IMG/VR virus record: IMGVR_UViG_3300043436_001921
Coordinates: 1 to 26,183 of that record
Reading direction: 5' to 3' (one strand)
DNA length: 26,183 bases
DNA from: a virus
The notes under the pieces were generated by a model that worked only from the letters and a program-made list of their open reading frames with translations, ran no database searches and had not been told where the DNA came from. This document shows, piece after piece, positions 1-7,629 of this stretch (its first letter is position 1; each line of letters begins with the position of its first letter). The translations under genes were made by a program, and so were the position numbers.

Positions 1-34
1 CACGAATTCGCAGAAAGCAAATAGTCGTAAGACG

Positions 35-59
35 GGGGGGGGCGAAAGCCCCCCTTTTT
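35..59 (+). terminator. Rho-independent terminator with GAAA loop
   Basis: A run of Gs pairs with GCCCCCC around a GAAA tetraloop (7 bp stem at 37-43/48-54), followed by five Ts at 55-59. It would end plus-strand transcription entering from the left of the window. The minus-strand gene that follows ends at 64. Confidence 0.85.
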
Positions 60-63
60 CTCG

Positions 64-678
64 TTAGCGGTAGTTCACCTCAAAGCCCAACTCAGTCAGC
101 CCGTTCGCCAACTCAAAATGAAGTGCATCCTCATCCACGCCCTCAGCCTCGTAAGGCAACTCCAAAGCACGATGCAACGACATCGGGTAGCGAGCCTCAC
201 GAACCACGCCAACCCCGTTGTGCGCCATGGGTCTGTAATACTCAACTTTGCGGGGAGGGAGAAAGCGGTACGGGACTACCACGAACAAGATGCCATCTTC
301 CTGCACATGCGTGAACGACAAGCACTCCTTCACGAAGTCGGTCGTCGGGGAAGCGAACAACTGAGCCATGTCTCTTCCCTTACTTTCTTCTAGATTTGTA
401 GAACAATACCCTTCGGCAACCATCGTAAAAGAAGTCGCACCCCAACCCTGACGCAAAACACAAGCCGCCTGAACAACCAAACCGTAACGCTCTTCGGAGT
501 CGCCCATCAGCGAATGCGACAACTGAGCGACAGCGACCAACTGAGAGTCCCGCCACACCATCAAGTTGAACGAAATGTCCTCCCCGATGCCCTCCTGTTG
601 GACAATCATGGATTTGGCAATCTTTGCGCTTTCAACAGCAAGCGCAATCTTGTCAAGGCTATCGGGGTAGTCATTCAT
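64..678 (-). CDS. Hypothetical protein, divergent from the histone-like gene
   Basis: An open frame of about 204 residues with no family I recognise. It is a soluble, mildly acidic protein; the frame is supported by its length and ordinary composition. The start is uncertain: the frame stays open to a GTG at 753 and has an ATG at 738, but the ATG at 678 leaves room for the divergent promoter of the gene at 754, so I prefer it although no clear Shine-Dalgarno sequence precedes it. The extra N-terminal stretch of the longer forms is strongly hydrophobic with several Phe and Leu, so if the longer start is real the protein would carry a membrane or signal segment. It lies alone at the left edge and is followed by a plus-strand terminator. 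Confidence 0.7.
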   Translation of the reverse strand: MNDYPDSLDKIALAVESAKIAKSMIVQQEGIGEDISFNLMVWRDSQLVAVAQLSHSLMGDSEERYGLVVQAACVLRQGWGATSFTMVAEGYCSTNLEESKGRDMAQLFASPTTDFVKECLSFTHVQEDGILFVVVPYRFLPPRKVEYYRPMAHNGVGVVREARYPMSLHRALELPYEAEGVDEDALHFELANGLTELGFEVNYR

Positions 679-735
679 GAACGAGAAGCATAACTCAAAA
701 AAATAGCCAAAAAGTACAACATCACGGGTATGTGA

Positions 736-741
736 CATACT
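736..741 (+). promoter_or_regulatory. Possible -10 for the histone-like gene
   Basis: CATACT at 736-741 inside TGTGACATACT, 12 bases before the ATG at 754, gives a predicted leader of only about 6 bases and no Shine-Dalgarno site. The -35 position (AGTACA) is weak. This is by-eye inference. Confidence 0.35.
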
Positions 742-753
742 AATGTTTTCCAC

Positions 754-1104
754 ATGAGCAATGAAAAGAAAAAACCAGCGAAAAAAGCCCCAGCAAAGAA
801 GGCAGTAGCAAAAAAGACTGCAACAGCGAAAAAGGCTTCATCGCAAAAAGCAACCGCAAAGAAAGCACCTGCCAAAAAGCAAGTCGCAAAGAAAGCACCA
901 GTAAAGCGTCAAACACCAACCGTCAATGTCGTCACCCGTCAAGCGACGAGTACAACGCCATCAGAAATCACGGTCAATGTGGTGCACAGCGACGGGACTG
1001 TGGAGAACACAAAGACAACCACTGGTGGCTCAGTCGTGCGTGCAAACGATGTTCAAAGTAAGCCATTGCGTAAGCGCATGCTTCAATGGTTCACACGCAA
1101 ATAA
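754..1104 (+). CDS. Lysine/alanine-rich histone H1-like DNA-binding protein
   Basis: 116 residues. Residues about 5-55 are built from irregular repeats of the PAKKA / VAKK type, like the lysine-rich tails of bacterial histone H1-like proteins (HctB/Hc2 and actinobacterial HupB tails). Such tails bind DNA or RNA non-specifically and can compact DNA. The C-terminal half (about 60-116) loses the repeats, contains a VNVV motif twice and ends in a basic patch. It has no HU-fold domain, so it resembles the tail alone. It is transcribed divergently from the gene to its left and converges with zero gap on the ParB-like gene at 1105, with no terminator between them. A role in organising the phage genome or altering the host nucleoid is inference. 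The start is the ATG at 754, apparently with a very short leader. Confidence 0.8.
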   Translation: MSNEKKKPAKKAPAKKAVAKKTATAKKASSQKATAKKAPAKKQVAKKAPVKRQTPTVNVVTRQATSTTPSEITVNVVHSDGTVENTKTTTGGSVVRANDVQSKPLRKRMLQWFTRK

Positions 1105-1911
1105 TCAAAAGTCGGCGTGCTGTTCCAAGAAGTCAATCAACTTCTCAGCAGTAGTTTCGCCATCAACACCAGCGTCTGACCTCATCCAACGCAAAAAGTC
1201 GTACCAACGGCGTTGCTGTTCGGGCGAATCAAACACAAGCGAATACTGAACCACGGCTTTTGACGAACCGCTCATCCCTCCCGATGTTGCACCTTGCGTT
1301 ACGAGAGCCTTCGTGTCGGAATCCTTCGGAGCCTCAAGGCGAACTTCGCCCTCAGAGTCCCGTGTAGATACAGGTGCAGAGTTTGACTGTGACGGAAGGG
1401 CGGGCGGAGCAACGGGTTCATCCGTATCAATCACTTGAATAATCGGTTGTTCGTACAGACCTGGGGTTGAAGTCACCTGTGTTTCGGTAGACAAGTCCAA
1501 CATCGCCAACTCAAACTCGTCCCACTCCAAGTCCTCCAACAAGTCGCCGTAGTCATCAATGATTTGACCCAACGCATCAGCGAGCAGGTCGTCGTCGGTG
1601 TGACCCAACTCGTTAGTGCGGTTATCAGCGATTGCAAACGCCATTGCACGGGCATCATCAACATACATTGGGACGACAGCGATGTGTGACCAACCAAGTC
1701 GTTGAACTGCTTGGAACTGGTGATTTCCAGCAATAACAGTCATTGTCCCATCATCGTTCGGGCGAACAACGATTGGCTTTACCTGACCGAACTCGTTGTA
1801 AGAAGCGCAGATGGCATCAATGTTCCCGACACGAGGGTTTCCGACGAGAGAACGCAAATTCTCTAGCGGGGCTGCTAGATGCTCAATGGACGGGTCAATC
1901 TTGTGAGTCAT
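1105..1911 (-). CDS. ParB/Srx-fold domain protein
   Basis: 268 residues. The N-terminal third looks like a ParB/Srx nuclease-like domain: NPR at 25-27, a VKPIVVR strand near 44-50 and the signature GNHQFQA at 62-68 (compare G-x-H/R-R in ParB and sulfiredoxin). An acidic stretch with DDD and EDLEWDEFE follows (about 105-135), then a low-complexity linker rich in Ser and Thr, and a C-terminal segment with FLRWMR near the end. I see no helix-turn-helix of true ParB and no ParA neighbour, so partition is unlikely. Phage ParB-like proteins are often nucleases, CTP-dependent DNA binders or parts of methyltransferase modules. It is the last gene of the minus-strand operon; its ATG overlaps the upstream stop as TAATG. 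Confidence 0.75.
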   Translation of the reverse strand: MTHKIDPSIEHLAAPLENLRSLVGNPRVGNIDAICASYNEFGQVKPIVVRPNDDGTMTVIAGNHQFQAVQRLGWSHIAVVPMYVDDARAMAFAIADNRTNELGHTDDDLLADALGQIIDDYGDLLEDLEWDEFELAMLDLSTETQVTSTPGLYEQPIIQVIDTDEPVAPPALPSQSNSAPVSTRDSEGEVRLEAPKDSDTKALVTQGATSGGMSGSSKAVVQYSLVFDSPEQQRRWYDFLRWMRSDAGVDGETTAEKLIDFLEQHADF

Positions 1912-2261
1912 TAGTGGCTTCCAATCTGTGTTCTGACATTCGCATTCAGGGTTCGTAACGCATCAATGGATGTGCGTAAAGAGATGAGTTTTTCTCGCTT
2001 GGCTTTGACGAGGGCTTCGGAAATTTTGTAATCATACGACTCGTCTGATAGTTTGTAGTCAGCCCACGCTTCTCGCTCACGGATAGACCCCTTGGCAGAC
2101 AAGTACTCTTTTGCCCAATTGGATTTATACAATGCTTCTTTCTTGGCGGAGTCTGTGGCAAGTTGCTCAAACGCCTCGGTGTGTTCCTCTAAAAGTTCCA
2201 TTAGACGCATGATTTCCGTTTCAACCTCAACTTGCGAGATTGGATTTGTTCTATTATTCAC
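1911..2261 (-). CDS. Coiled-coil protein of the recombination operon
   Basis: 116 residues, highly charged and almost entirely helical by composition, with heptad-like Leu, Ile and Ala spacing at about 10-45 and 75-110. I do not recognise a family. The start is GTG at 2261, preceded by CTAGAAAGG, an extended Shine-Dalgarno site that also resembles the leader motif used elsewhere in this genome. It sits between the RuvC-like gene (2 bases upstream) and the ParB-like gene (TAATG overlap), so it probably acts with one of them in DNA recombination or as a structural scaffold. That role is inferred from position only. Confidence 0.7.
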   Translation of the reverse strand: MNNRTNPISQVEVETEIMRLMELLEEHTEAFEQLATDSAKKEALYKSNWAKEYLSAKGSIREREAWADYKLSDESYDYKISEALVKAKREKLISLRTSIDALRTLNANVRTQIGSH

Positions 2262-2263
2262 GG

Positions 2264-2779
2264 CTACCTTTCTAGCGCAGACCAGTCCACTTTGTCAAGT
2301 GCGACAAGTTGTTCCTTAGTCCACGAGTATTGGGATGTGCCCATCCTTGTCAGAGCCATCTGTTCCAAAACCCACGCATCGCATTCGTCATTCCCACCTG
2401 CACCAGCGAACACAAGTCCCGTCTTTGCAGAAATAGCAGAAATCACTTCGCCTTTGGATGCATTCCCACGGCCAGTTGCAAACTTCGCACGGGATGTGGG
2501 TGGAACCTCAATGTAAGGTATGCCCAAGTCGTGGAGAAGCAGACGCACAACGCCTCCAAGTTCACCAATGCTGTGCGCTTGCGAGTTGCGTGATGCAAAC
2601 GAATAGCCCTCAATGACGGCGCAATCAACTTGACTTTCCTGACAAATCTGTATAAACTGTTGGCGTAGGTCGGACAACCGCTCAACACCTTTGTGTTTAG
2701 AGGAAACAACCCTCGTAGAACCGTCAATGGAAACGCCTGACGATGTAAGCGACAAATCAAGACCAACGATACGCATCAT
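2264..2779 (-). CDS. RuvC-like Holliday junction resolvase / RNase H-fold nuclease
   Basis: 171 residues from the ATG at 2779. The RNase H-like fold is shown by GLDLSLTSSG with Asp8 at the first acidic position, AVIEGYSF with Glu57 on the second strand, and a C-terminal NDECDA with Asp131 and Asp134 (the D-x2-D of RuvC). The middle contains VPPTSRAKFATGRGNASKGE, like the RuvC segment that contacts the junction. RuvC enzymes cut four-way junctions; phage versions resolve branched DNA before packaging. The start is chosen because ATG at 2779 overlaps the HNH stop as ATGA; an ATG directly after it at 2776 and an upstream start at 2788 are alternatives. The preceding HNH gene and the TerS-like gene in the same operon fit a link to packaging. 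Confidence 0.85.
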   Translation of the reverse strand: MMRIVGLDLSLTSSGVSIDGSTRVVSSKHKGVERLSDLRQQFIQICQESQVDCAVIEGYSFASRNSQAHSIGELGGVVRLLLHDLGIPYIEVPPTSRAKFATGRGNASKGEVISAISAKTGLVFAGAGGNDECDAWVLEQMALTRMGTSQYSWTKEQLVALDKVDWSALER

Positions 2780-3078
2780 TCGCCCCAAGCGTGTTTGGCT
2801 AAACCTAAATCAAAAGCCAACTGTGGGTAGTTCCCGATACGGCGATGGCAGTCACGACACACACACATCAGATTGTCCTCATCCAAGATAGAACCACCTT
2901 GAGACCTACGGACAAGTTCATGGACATCAATAGAGCGTTTACGAACATAAGTGACAAGCCCATCGTGTTCGGCAAAAACAGGGCACGCCTCGCAATAAGG
3001 TTTTTCACCCAAAAGTTTCTCAACAAGTGGACGACGAAGTTTGTACTCCGCCTCCTTCTTCTTAGACCGATGCCTCAC
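2776..3078 (-). CDS. HNH endonuclease
   Basis: 100 residues. This is a compact HNH domain: zinc pair C29/C32, the first His in DVHEL (H53), the QGG and L motif near 60-65, Asn69, and the closing C74-x2-C77-H78. HNH nucleases nick or cut DNA. Those lying next to terminase genes in tailed phages assist the terminase in packaging; others are homing enzymes. Here it lies three genes downstream of a TerS-like gene and directly before the RuvC-like nuclease, which favours a packaging or recombination role over homing. The start is GTG at 3078, overlapping the upstream TGA as GTGA. The short basic N-terminus is ordinary for the family. Confidence 0.85.
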   Translation of the reverse strand: MRHRSKKKEAEYKLRRPLVEKLLGEKPYCEACPVFAEHDGLVTYVRKRSIDVHELVRRSQGGSILDEDNLMCVCRDCHRRIGNYPQLAFDLGLAKHAWGE

Positions 3079-3434
3079 TTGTGGTTCTGACCACGGGGCT
3101 TCCGATGGTCACGAACTTCTTGCCATCCGCATTGCAGGCAGGTTGTTGCCCACGGGTAGTAACGCTTCATGTTGCTCGGATGGGGGCAGTCAAGAACTTC
3201 CTTGACGGACAAGTTCACCGCATCACGAATCAACTCAGCCATAGACACGCCTCTGATTTCGGCAGCATCTTTCCAACGGGCATGGTCTTCATCTGTTGCA
3301 CGGATAAGAACCTGCTTACCAGCAACCTCACCGTCTTTCGCCCCAGTCTTTGACTTGCGGGTTGGCTTGATTGAATCCGCAACAGCGTCCATCGCCATCT
3401 CCAGATTGTCGCTAATCATTTCTTCTTCGCTCAT
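3075..3434 (-). CDS. Ribbon-helix-helix protein with C-terminal zinc motif
   Basis: 119 residues. Residues about 40-80 fit a ribbon-helix-helix DNA-binding domain: a QVLIRAT strand, then two helices with the typical turn around RGVSMAELIRDAV. The C-terminus carries CPHPSN...CLQCGW (Cys, His, then a Cys-x2-Cys), likely a zinc-binding knuckle. RHH proteins usually dimerise and repress promoters, so this is one candidate for the regulator of the repeated promoter modules. It is translationally coupled on both sides (ATGA with the TerS-like gene, GTGA with HNH). The target is unknown. Confidence 0.75.
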   Translation of the reverse strand: MSEEEMISDNLEMAMDAVADSIKPTRKSKTGAKDGEVAGKQVLIRATDEDHARWKDAAEIRGVSMAELIRDAVNLSVKEVLDCPHPSNMKRYYPWATTCLQCGWQEVRDHRKPRGQNHK

Positions 3435-4063
3435 TTTTCCTCAACTACTTCCGCGTCTACTATGTCAGACTCTACACTAGATGCTTCCAGTTGCGGAGTA
3501 GTCCCGAGTAGTTGATGGATTGTCTCAGGAGGCAACACACCTGAGTTACCCATGATTTCCAGCAACTTCTTCACTTCGGTTTCAGGGTCAAACGCATGAA
3601 CACCAATCGCTTTGTTGTTCGCACCAGCAAGTGTCGCACGAATCGGCTCGTCGCTCATCCCCACATCCATTTGGACATTGATGTTGGTTTGCTCCATACC
3701 CAGCAACTTGGAACGCCTATCCATAATAGACAACGCAGTCTGAACTGCCTTCATGTCGGGCTCCACGGTCACCTCAGTGCCGTCATCCATACGGACTTTG
3801 CGATGCTGTGTAAGAGGCCAAATTGATTGTTGGAGAGCATCCAATCTTTCCAGTTCCATACGAAGAACTTCGGGGTAAGCCATCAATGCTTCCGAATTCA
3901 AACGCTGAAGTTGTCGTCGGACTGCCGTCCCAACTGCTGATGAAGTCATTCCGAAGCGACGGGCAATCTCGTTCATCGGGACTCCTGCTTGACGCATCTT
4001 GAAGATACGCAAGTCTCGGTCTGCGAGGAACTCACGGGTGAGTCCTTGATTTGAGTTGCTCAT
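3431..4063 (-). CDS. Terminase small subunit-like protein
   Basis: 210 residues. The N-terminus (about 15-52) is a helix-turn-helix with RDLRIFKMRQAGV...NEIARRFGMTSSAVG, like the DNA-binding part of phage small terminases. The middle has ERLDALQQSIWPL and an ALSIMDRRSKLLGM helix, a pattern common in TerS-type annotations that forms the oligomer core. The C-terminus is acidic. The small terminase recognises the genome's packaging site and loads the large subunit. No large terminase is visible here, which is odd because the two usually adjoin; the position between primase/helicase and RHH genes leaves open a role as a general HTH regulator. It is coupled by an ATGA overlap to the primase gene. 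Confidence 0.65.
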   Translation of the reverse strand: MSNSNQGLTREFLADRDLRIFKMRQAGVPMNEIARRFGMTSSAVGTAVRRQLQRLNSEALMAYPEVLRMELERLDALQQSIWPLTQHRKVRMDDGTEVTVEPDMKAVQTALSIMDRRSKLLGMEQTNINVQMDVGMSDEPIRATLAGANNKAIGVHAFDPETEVKKLLEIMGNSGVLPPETIHQLLGTTPQLEASSVESDIVDAEVVEEK

Positions 4064-5802
4064 TCGTCTACCTTCATGAACTCCAAAACCTCAAACGGGA
4101 AAACTTTTCCTCTCCGCATCTTTGTTGGGAACTTTCGCCTATCTCGTGCGCCACGGAAATGTGAAACATTGTAGACAAACCCCTCAGTTGCGGTTGGGTC
4201 TGGTGTCAATGATAGACCGAATTCAGGCCAGCGAGACCAAACTGCTGAACCGAACGGACGCAAATCTCGTGAACCCATTGAGGAACCCAGCGGCGCATGG
4301 TGCTCCAACCACATGGCGCAGCCGTAAGCGTCCCGCAACCCATCCAAGTACCGAGCAACCTCAATAGCCACAGATTCGGATGTTCTGCCGCCTGGGTCAA
4401 TGAATGCTTTATACAAAGGACCCATCACGAGCAACTGTGGTTGTGACTCCTCAATCGCTTTTTCCAAAACCGCACGGTCGGACTGTTTCAGTAAATCTAA
4501 ACCTGATGGCTTCACGAGTAGTTCAGCAAGATTGTGCTGCGTATGCCCAAGTGTCCGAGCGGCATTCATGATGTTGCGTGAAGTGCGACGGATGATGCGC
4601 TCAGGGTTCTCTAAGTCCACAGTCAATGTGCGAACAGGTTCCATTCGTGACATGGTAAATGGGTTGATACCAGCAGACGCACAAATCGCAACTTGTCGTG
4701 CAAGCATAGTCTTACCAACACCTTCGGCTGCAACAACAATAACACGCTCCTGTTTTTCAATCACACCTGGAATCACCCAGTCGTAAGAATCATCATCTTC
4801 TTCCAGTAAGAAATCTTCCCAGTGGACGAGCCGCCCGTAATCAACATTGGCTCCACGAGAGAAACTGTTCAACAAGATGCCAGCACGAGCCAAGCGGGAC
4901 TCTTCACTGATGTCGTCACGACGCAGAACGAGTTCCAGTCCGCCGAGCAACTCCTCCATTTCACTGCTTGTTTGTTCTTCTTCCTGAACGGTTTCATCAA
5001 CACCGAACGGAATCAAGTTCTTGACCGACTTGCCATCTTCGTATAAATCAGTAACATCTTTGTATCCTTCGGGTGGGATACCAATCTTTACCTTGCAACC
5101 AGCCTCTCGTAGAATGTCCGCTACATCAAGGGCGTGCTTTTGTCCAACCTCATCGTTGTCTGAGATAAGAAACACGGTTGCACCAGCCAAAGACTCAGTA
5201 TGAATGTCCAACCAAGTGCCAGCACCATTCGGCATTGTTGTTGCTTCGTAACCCGCTTCAACCAAAGTATCAGCATCTTTTTCTCCTTCAACAACCCAAA
5301 CAGATTTGCCGTTTGCAATCGCATTCGCAATCTGCGGAAGTCGGTACAGCACGCGCGGGACTTCGCCAAGTTGGTAAGACCAACCACCTTCGCCATCAGG
5401 TTTGCGTTGACGGAAAGTTTTCTTCCCATGTTCGTCTACAAATCTTTGCTTCTGAAACAATAGTTCGCCAAGCGCATCTCGGTAATCGTAAGTTGCAACA
5501 AGTGAAAGGTTTTTGCTTAGTTTTTCTGCTTTCACGGGTACTTTTACTTCAACTTCTTCTTCTTTGGGGAACAAATCATTGTGTGTTATTCCCATTGCTT
5601 TACAAATGTCATCAAGAGAACAAGGGTTTCCTCGGTGACAAGTCGCCAAAACACGACCATCACGACCTTCGCCAATGCTCAGCGACGGGTTCATGTCGTC
5701 GGCACGGCACGGGCATCGGGCGTACCAGTTAGTCCCGCTTTGCTTTACACCATTCAGTTTGCCAAGAAAGTTGGCGACAACTGGGGATGCAGAAGAACTC
5801 AC
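4060..5802 (-). CDS. DNA primase/helicase (zinc finger, TOPRIM, RecA-like ATPase)
   Basis: About 580 residues with three parts. Residues 30-65 hold a zinc site (CPC, then CH and C); about 168-220 form a TOPRIM domain with VVEGEKDAD carrying the catalytic Glu and SDNDE carrying the DxD-type pair; about 345-560 form a RecA/RepA-like ATPase with Walker A AEGVGKTM near 361-368 and a later LLVMGPLY strand for Walker B. This order is that of phage bifunctional primase-helicases and RepA-like replicative helicases, which prime and unwind at the fork. The frame stays open to a TTG at 5808, but the GTG at 5802 overlaps the ThyX stop as GTGA and has AAGG upstream, so I chose it. This is the core replication gene of the operon. 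Confidence 0.88.
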   Translation of the reverse strand: MSSSASPVVANFLGKLNGVKQSGTNWYARCPCRADDMNPSLSIGEGRDGRVLATCHRGNPCSLDDICKAMGITHNDLFPKEEEVEVKVPVKAEKLSKNLSLVATYDYRDALGELLFQKQRFVDEHGKKTFRQRKPDGEGGWSYQLGEVPRVLYRLPQIANAIANGKSVWVVEGEKDADTLVEAGYEATTMPNGAGTWLDIHTESLAGATVFLISDNDEVGQKHALDVADILREAGCKVKIGIPPEGYKDVTDLYEDGKSVKNLIPFGVDETVQEEEQTSSEMEELLGGLELVLRRDDISEESRLARAGILLNSFSRGANVDYGRLVHWEDFLLEEDDDSYDWVIPGVIEKQERVIVVAAEGVGKTMLARQVAICASAGINPFTMSRMEPVRTLTVDLENPERIIRRTSRNIMNAARTLGHTQHNLAELLVKPSGLDLLKQSDRAVLEKAIEESQPQLLVMGPLYKAFIDPGGRTSESVAIEVARYLDGLRDAYGCAMWLEHHAPLGSSMGSRDLRPFGSAVWSRWPEFGLSLTPDPTATEGFVYNVSHFRGARDRRKFPTKMRRGKVFPFEVLEFMKVDE

Positions 5803-6494
5803 GGACAAACCTTACCGCAATCAACCCATGCCGACCAAGTGGCTGGCATTTGCTCTTTGAAGAAAATCTCAACCGCATCAGCGAATTCACGGATTTCGTA
5901 TTGGGCGTTGACATCGGTGCGTAACGAAAGGAAGTTCATCAACGACCGTGCGTTTACAGTCCAGTAAAACTGGGTATACATAGACACGGGTAGAACCATG
6001 CGTGCAACTTCTTTTGCTACACCCAAATTTACAAGACAAGAGTAAATTTCGTAAGCCTTGGTGTTTACTGCCGAAATCATCTCAACAGCACTCGTAGCCA
6101 AAACATCATCAACAGGTTCAAATGTGTATGCGCCTGGCTTGCCCACCTGGGTGCGAATCGTAGACTCAGCGGGAAGAAAGAACTCATTCGGGACTTCTGA
6201 GTACCGTGCAGAGAATTCATTGAAAGAACCGATGCGATGTCGGAACCACTCACGGGCTACAAACACAGGACACTTGACATGAAAACGAAACGAGTTATGC
6301 TCAAAAGGAGTTCCATGTCGTTCTCGCATCAAAAAACCAATCAAACCTTTATCTTTTCCTGACAAATCCGCATGAATCTCGGATGACTGTTGGGCAAAAG
6401 AAACTCTCGCTGAGTTGACCACCGAATAATCATCAGCCATCACACCGTCAAGTCGGACAAACCCTTCGGAAATGGAAATTGTTGCGCCACTCAT
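5799..6494 (-). CDS. thyX: Flavin-dependent thymidylate synthase ThyX
   Basis: 231 residues, normal length for ThyX. The signature RHRxxSx4SxR is present as RHRIGSFNEFSAR at 85-97, and the upstream RHGTPFEHNSF (59-69) is the conserved FAD/substrate segment. ThyX makes dTMP from dUMP using methylenetetrahydrofolate, NADPH and FAD, and supplies thymidine for phage DNA synthesis. It is coupled to WhiB upstream (ATGA at 6494-6491) and to primase downstream (GTGA), so nucleotide supply and replication are co-expressed. The start is the ATG at 6494. Confidence 0.95.
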   Translation of the reverse strand: MSGATISISEGFVRLDGVMADDYSVVNSARVSFAQQSSEIHADLSGKDKGLIGFLMRERHGTPFEHNSFRFHVKCPVFVAREWFRHRIGSFNEFSARYSEVPNEFFLPAESTIRTQVGKPGAYTFEPVDDVLATSAVEMISAVNTKAYEIYSCLVNLGVAKEVARMVLPVSMYTQFYWTVNARSLMNFLSLRTDVNAQYEIREFADAVEIFFKEQMPATWSAWVDCGKVCP

Positions 6495-6823
6495 CTGTAA
6501 GCCTCTCGTGTTTTTTCTATGTTGTTTAGTCTGCGGGACATACGCACTGTTTGCTGACTCATCGTGTTGATGGCAAAGTCGCTGAGTTGTATTCCCAGCC
6601 GTCGTCGTTCTATTTCTCTTTCGGCTTCACGCATCCCTCCCCAAATTCCATGTGTTTCGTGGACAAGGGCATGACTCAAACACGGGGAACGCACGGGGCA
6701 CGCCCTGCAAATCAAAACCGCTTGGCGTGAAATCGCATAAGATTCCTTGCCTTTGAGCGGATACCACCACTCGGTTGGATGCTCTCGGCACGCACTCCTA
6801 GAAGTGTCAAAGAATTCAGTCAT
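6491..6823 (-). CDS. WhiB-like iron-sulfur transcription factor
   Basis: 110 residues from the ATG at 6823. It has the full WhiB cysteine set: C12, then C39-x2-C42-x5-C48, which would bind a [4Fe-4S] cluster, followed by the GIWGG turn at 59-63 and a basic C-terminal helix. WhiB proteins occur only in Actinobacteria and their phages and bind the primary sigma factor or DNA, which makes this the best host marker in the window. Phage WhiB proteins can block host WhiB2 and cell division. The start is set by GGGGAG five bases before the ATG; the longer frame to 6937 covers the promoter region. It is coupled to ThyX by ATGA. Confidence 0.93.
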   Translation of the reverse strand: MTEFFDTSRSACREHPTEWWYPLKGKESYAISRQAVLICRACPVRSPCLSHALVHETHGIWGGMREAEREIERRRLGIQLSDFAINTMSQQTVRMSRRLNNIEKTREAYR

Positions 6824-6848
6824 TGTGCTCCCCGTGTGTAACTGCTCG

Positions 6849-6877
6849 CAGGTTACACGGAGATTATGCGTAATGAC
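6849..6877 (-). promoter_or_regulatory. Possible promoter of whiB-thyX operon
   Basis: Upstream of WhiB on the minus strand there is a CATAAT -10 (inside ACGCATAATCTCC) with a T-rich -35 region about 16-17 bases away. It lacks the TGACACACCC box used elsewhere. Assignment by eye; the -35 is weak. Confidence 0.4.
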
Positions 6878-6890
6878 AAATCGTGAAAAA

Positions 6891-7283
6891 CTATTTGCGT
6901 CTGTCAGCCTGTGGGTCACGAAGTTCGTAGAGTCCACGCTTTATCTTGCGAAAGATGTCAGGTCGTTCTCCGATGAATTTGAGTGCTGTTGGATAGGAGA
7001 TGTCTCCCACTTCCATGACTTGCTGTGGTGTTACTTGCTCAAATAAGTGTTCTTGTGTCCAGTCAATAATTGACTGATATTTCTCTACTCGCTTGACAGA
7101 AATACGCCCAGCGTTGTCCATCATTTCTAATAGCGTTGGGTACGGTACTAATTTGCGTATACGACTGGGTACGACAGCAATCCACATTGGTCTGCCGTAC
7201 TCTGCAATTGCGTCAGCGATGATTTCCATCGCCTCCTCTTGCGTGATTTCTACTGCGTATTCAATTACTTGGGTGTCGCTCAC
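6891..7283 (-). CDS. Hypothetical protein with possible winged-helix C-terminus
   Basis: 130 residues with no family I can name. The N-terminus is acidic and helical; the C-terminal part (about 80-125) has TPQQVMEVGDISYPTALKFI then RKIKRGLYEL, the rhythm of a winged helix with a helix-turn-helix followed by a wing. A DNA-binding role is therefore plausible but unproven. It is coupled to the gene before it by an ATGA overlap at 7283-7280 and is separated from WhiB by 67 bases that hold the WhiB promoter. Confidence 0.7.
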   Translation of the reverse strand: MSDTQVIEYAVEITQEEAMEIIADAIAEYGRPMWIAVVPSRIRKLVPYPTLLEMMDNAGRISVKRVEKYQSIIDWTQEHLFEQVTPQQVMEVGDISYPTALKFIGERPDIFRKIKRGLYELRDPQADRRK

Positions 7284-7531
7284 TTGTTGTCTGCCTTCTC
7301 TTGATACATGGTTGCCTTGCTTGTATAAATCTCTGCGAGATACTTATTGCCCTCAACTTGGAAGAAACGAATGTTAGTCATTAGACGAGCGAACTCGCTG
7401 TCCATCATCAACTCTTCTAACTGGTTAGACGGAGCCTGCTTGCGCTGTATTTGTTCACCTAACTCAACAAGAAAGTCGTTGAGCAGTTTCAGGTCGCTTC
7501 GTGCATCCTTGATGTTGTATTGGTTTCTCAT
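7280..7531 (-). CDS. Small helical hypothetical protein, first gene of an operon
   Basis: 83 residues, charged and apparently all helical, with no family recognised. It is the first gene after a boxed promoter on the minus strand. Its leader holds GCAGGAGGGCTACTAGAC directly before the ATG, so a strong GGAGG Shine-Dalgarno lies upstream of a shifted version of the CTACTAGA leader motif. This is the only copy where the motif touches the start codon. It is coupled to the following gene by ATGA. Confidence 0.75.
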   Translation of the reverse strand: MRNQYNIKDARSDLKLLNDFLVELGEQIQRKQAPSNQLEELMMDSEFARLMTNIRFFQVEGNKYLAEIYTSKATMYQEKADNK

Positions 7532-7566
7532 GTCTAGTAGCCCTCCTGCGGGTTGTTGTTGGTCTA

Positions 7567-7595
7567 AGTATGCCTAAGGGGTGTATCACGGTTTC
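7567..7595 (-). promoter_or_regulatory. Boxed promoter module P1
   Basis: Minus strand: TGATACACCC box starting at 7588 with CATACT as -10 (7572-7567), exactly 16 bases from box start to -10. It drives the gene at 7531. A GATAACTTTATC inverted repeat lies further upstream at about 7620-7631. Confidence 0.75.
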
Positions 7596-7629
7596 CCGTG
7601 CCTCTGTGACAACCTTTCAGATAACTTTA

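Noticed and set aside
675-875. Minus-strand frame rich in Ala and Phe over the histone-like gene
   Set aside because: It is the mirror of the lysine/alanine repeats (AAG and GCA codons read backwards) and has no start signals.
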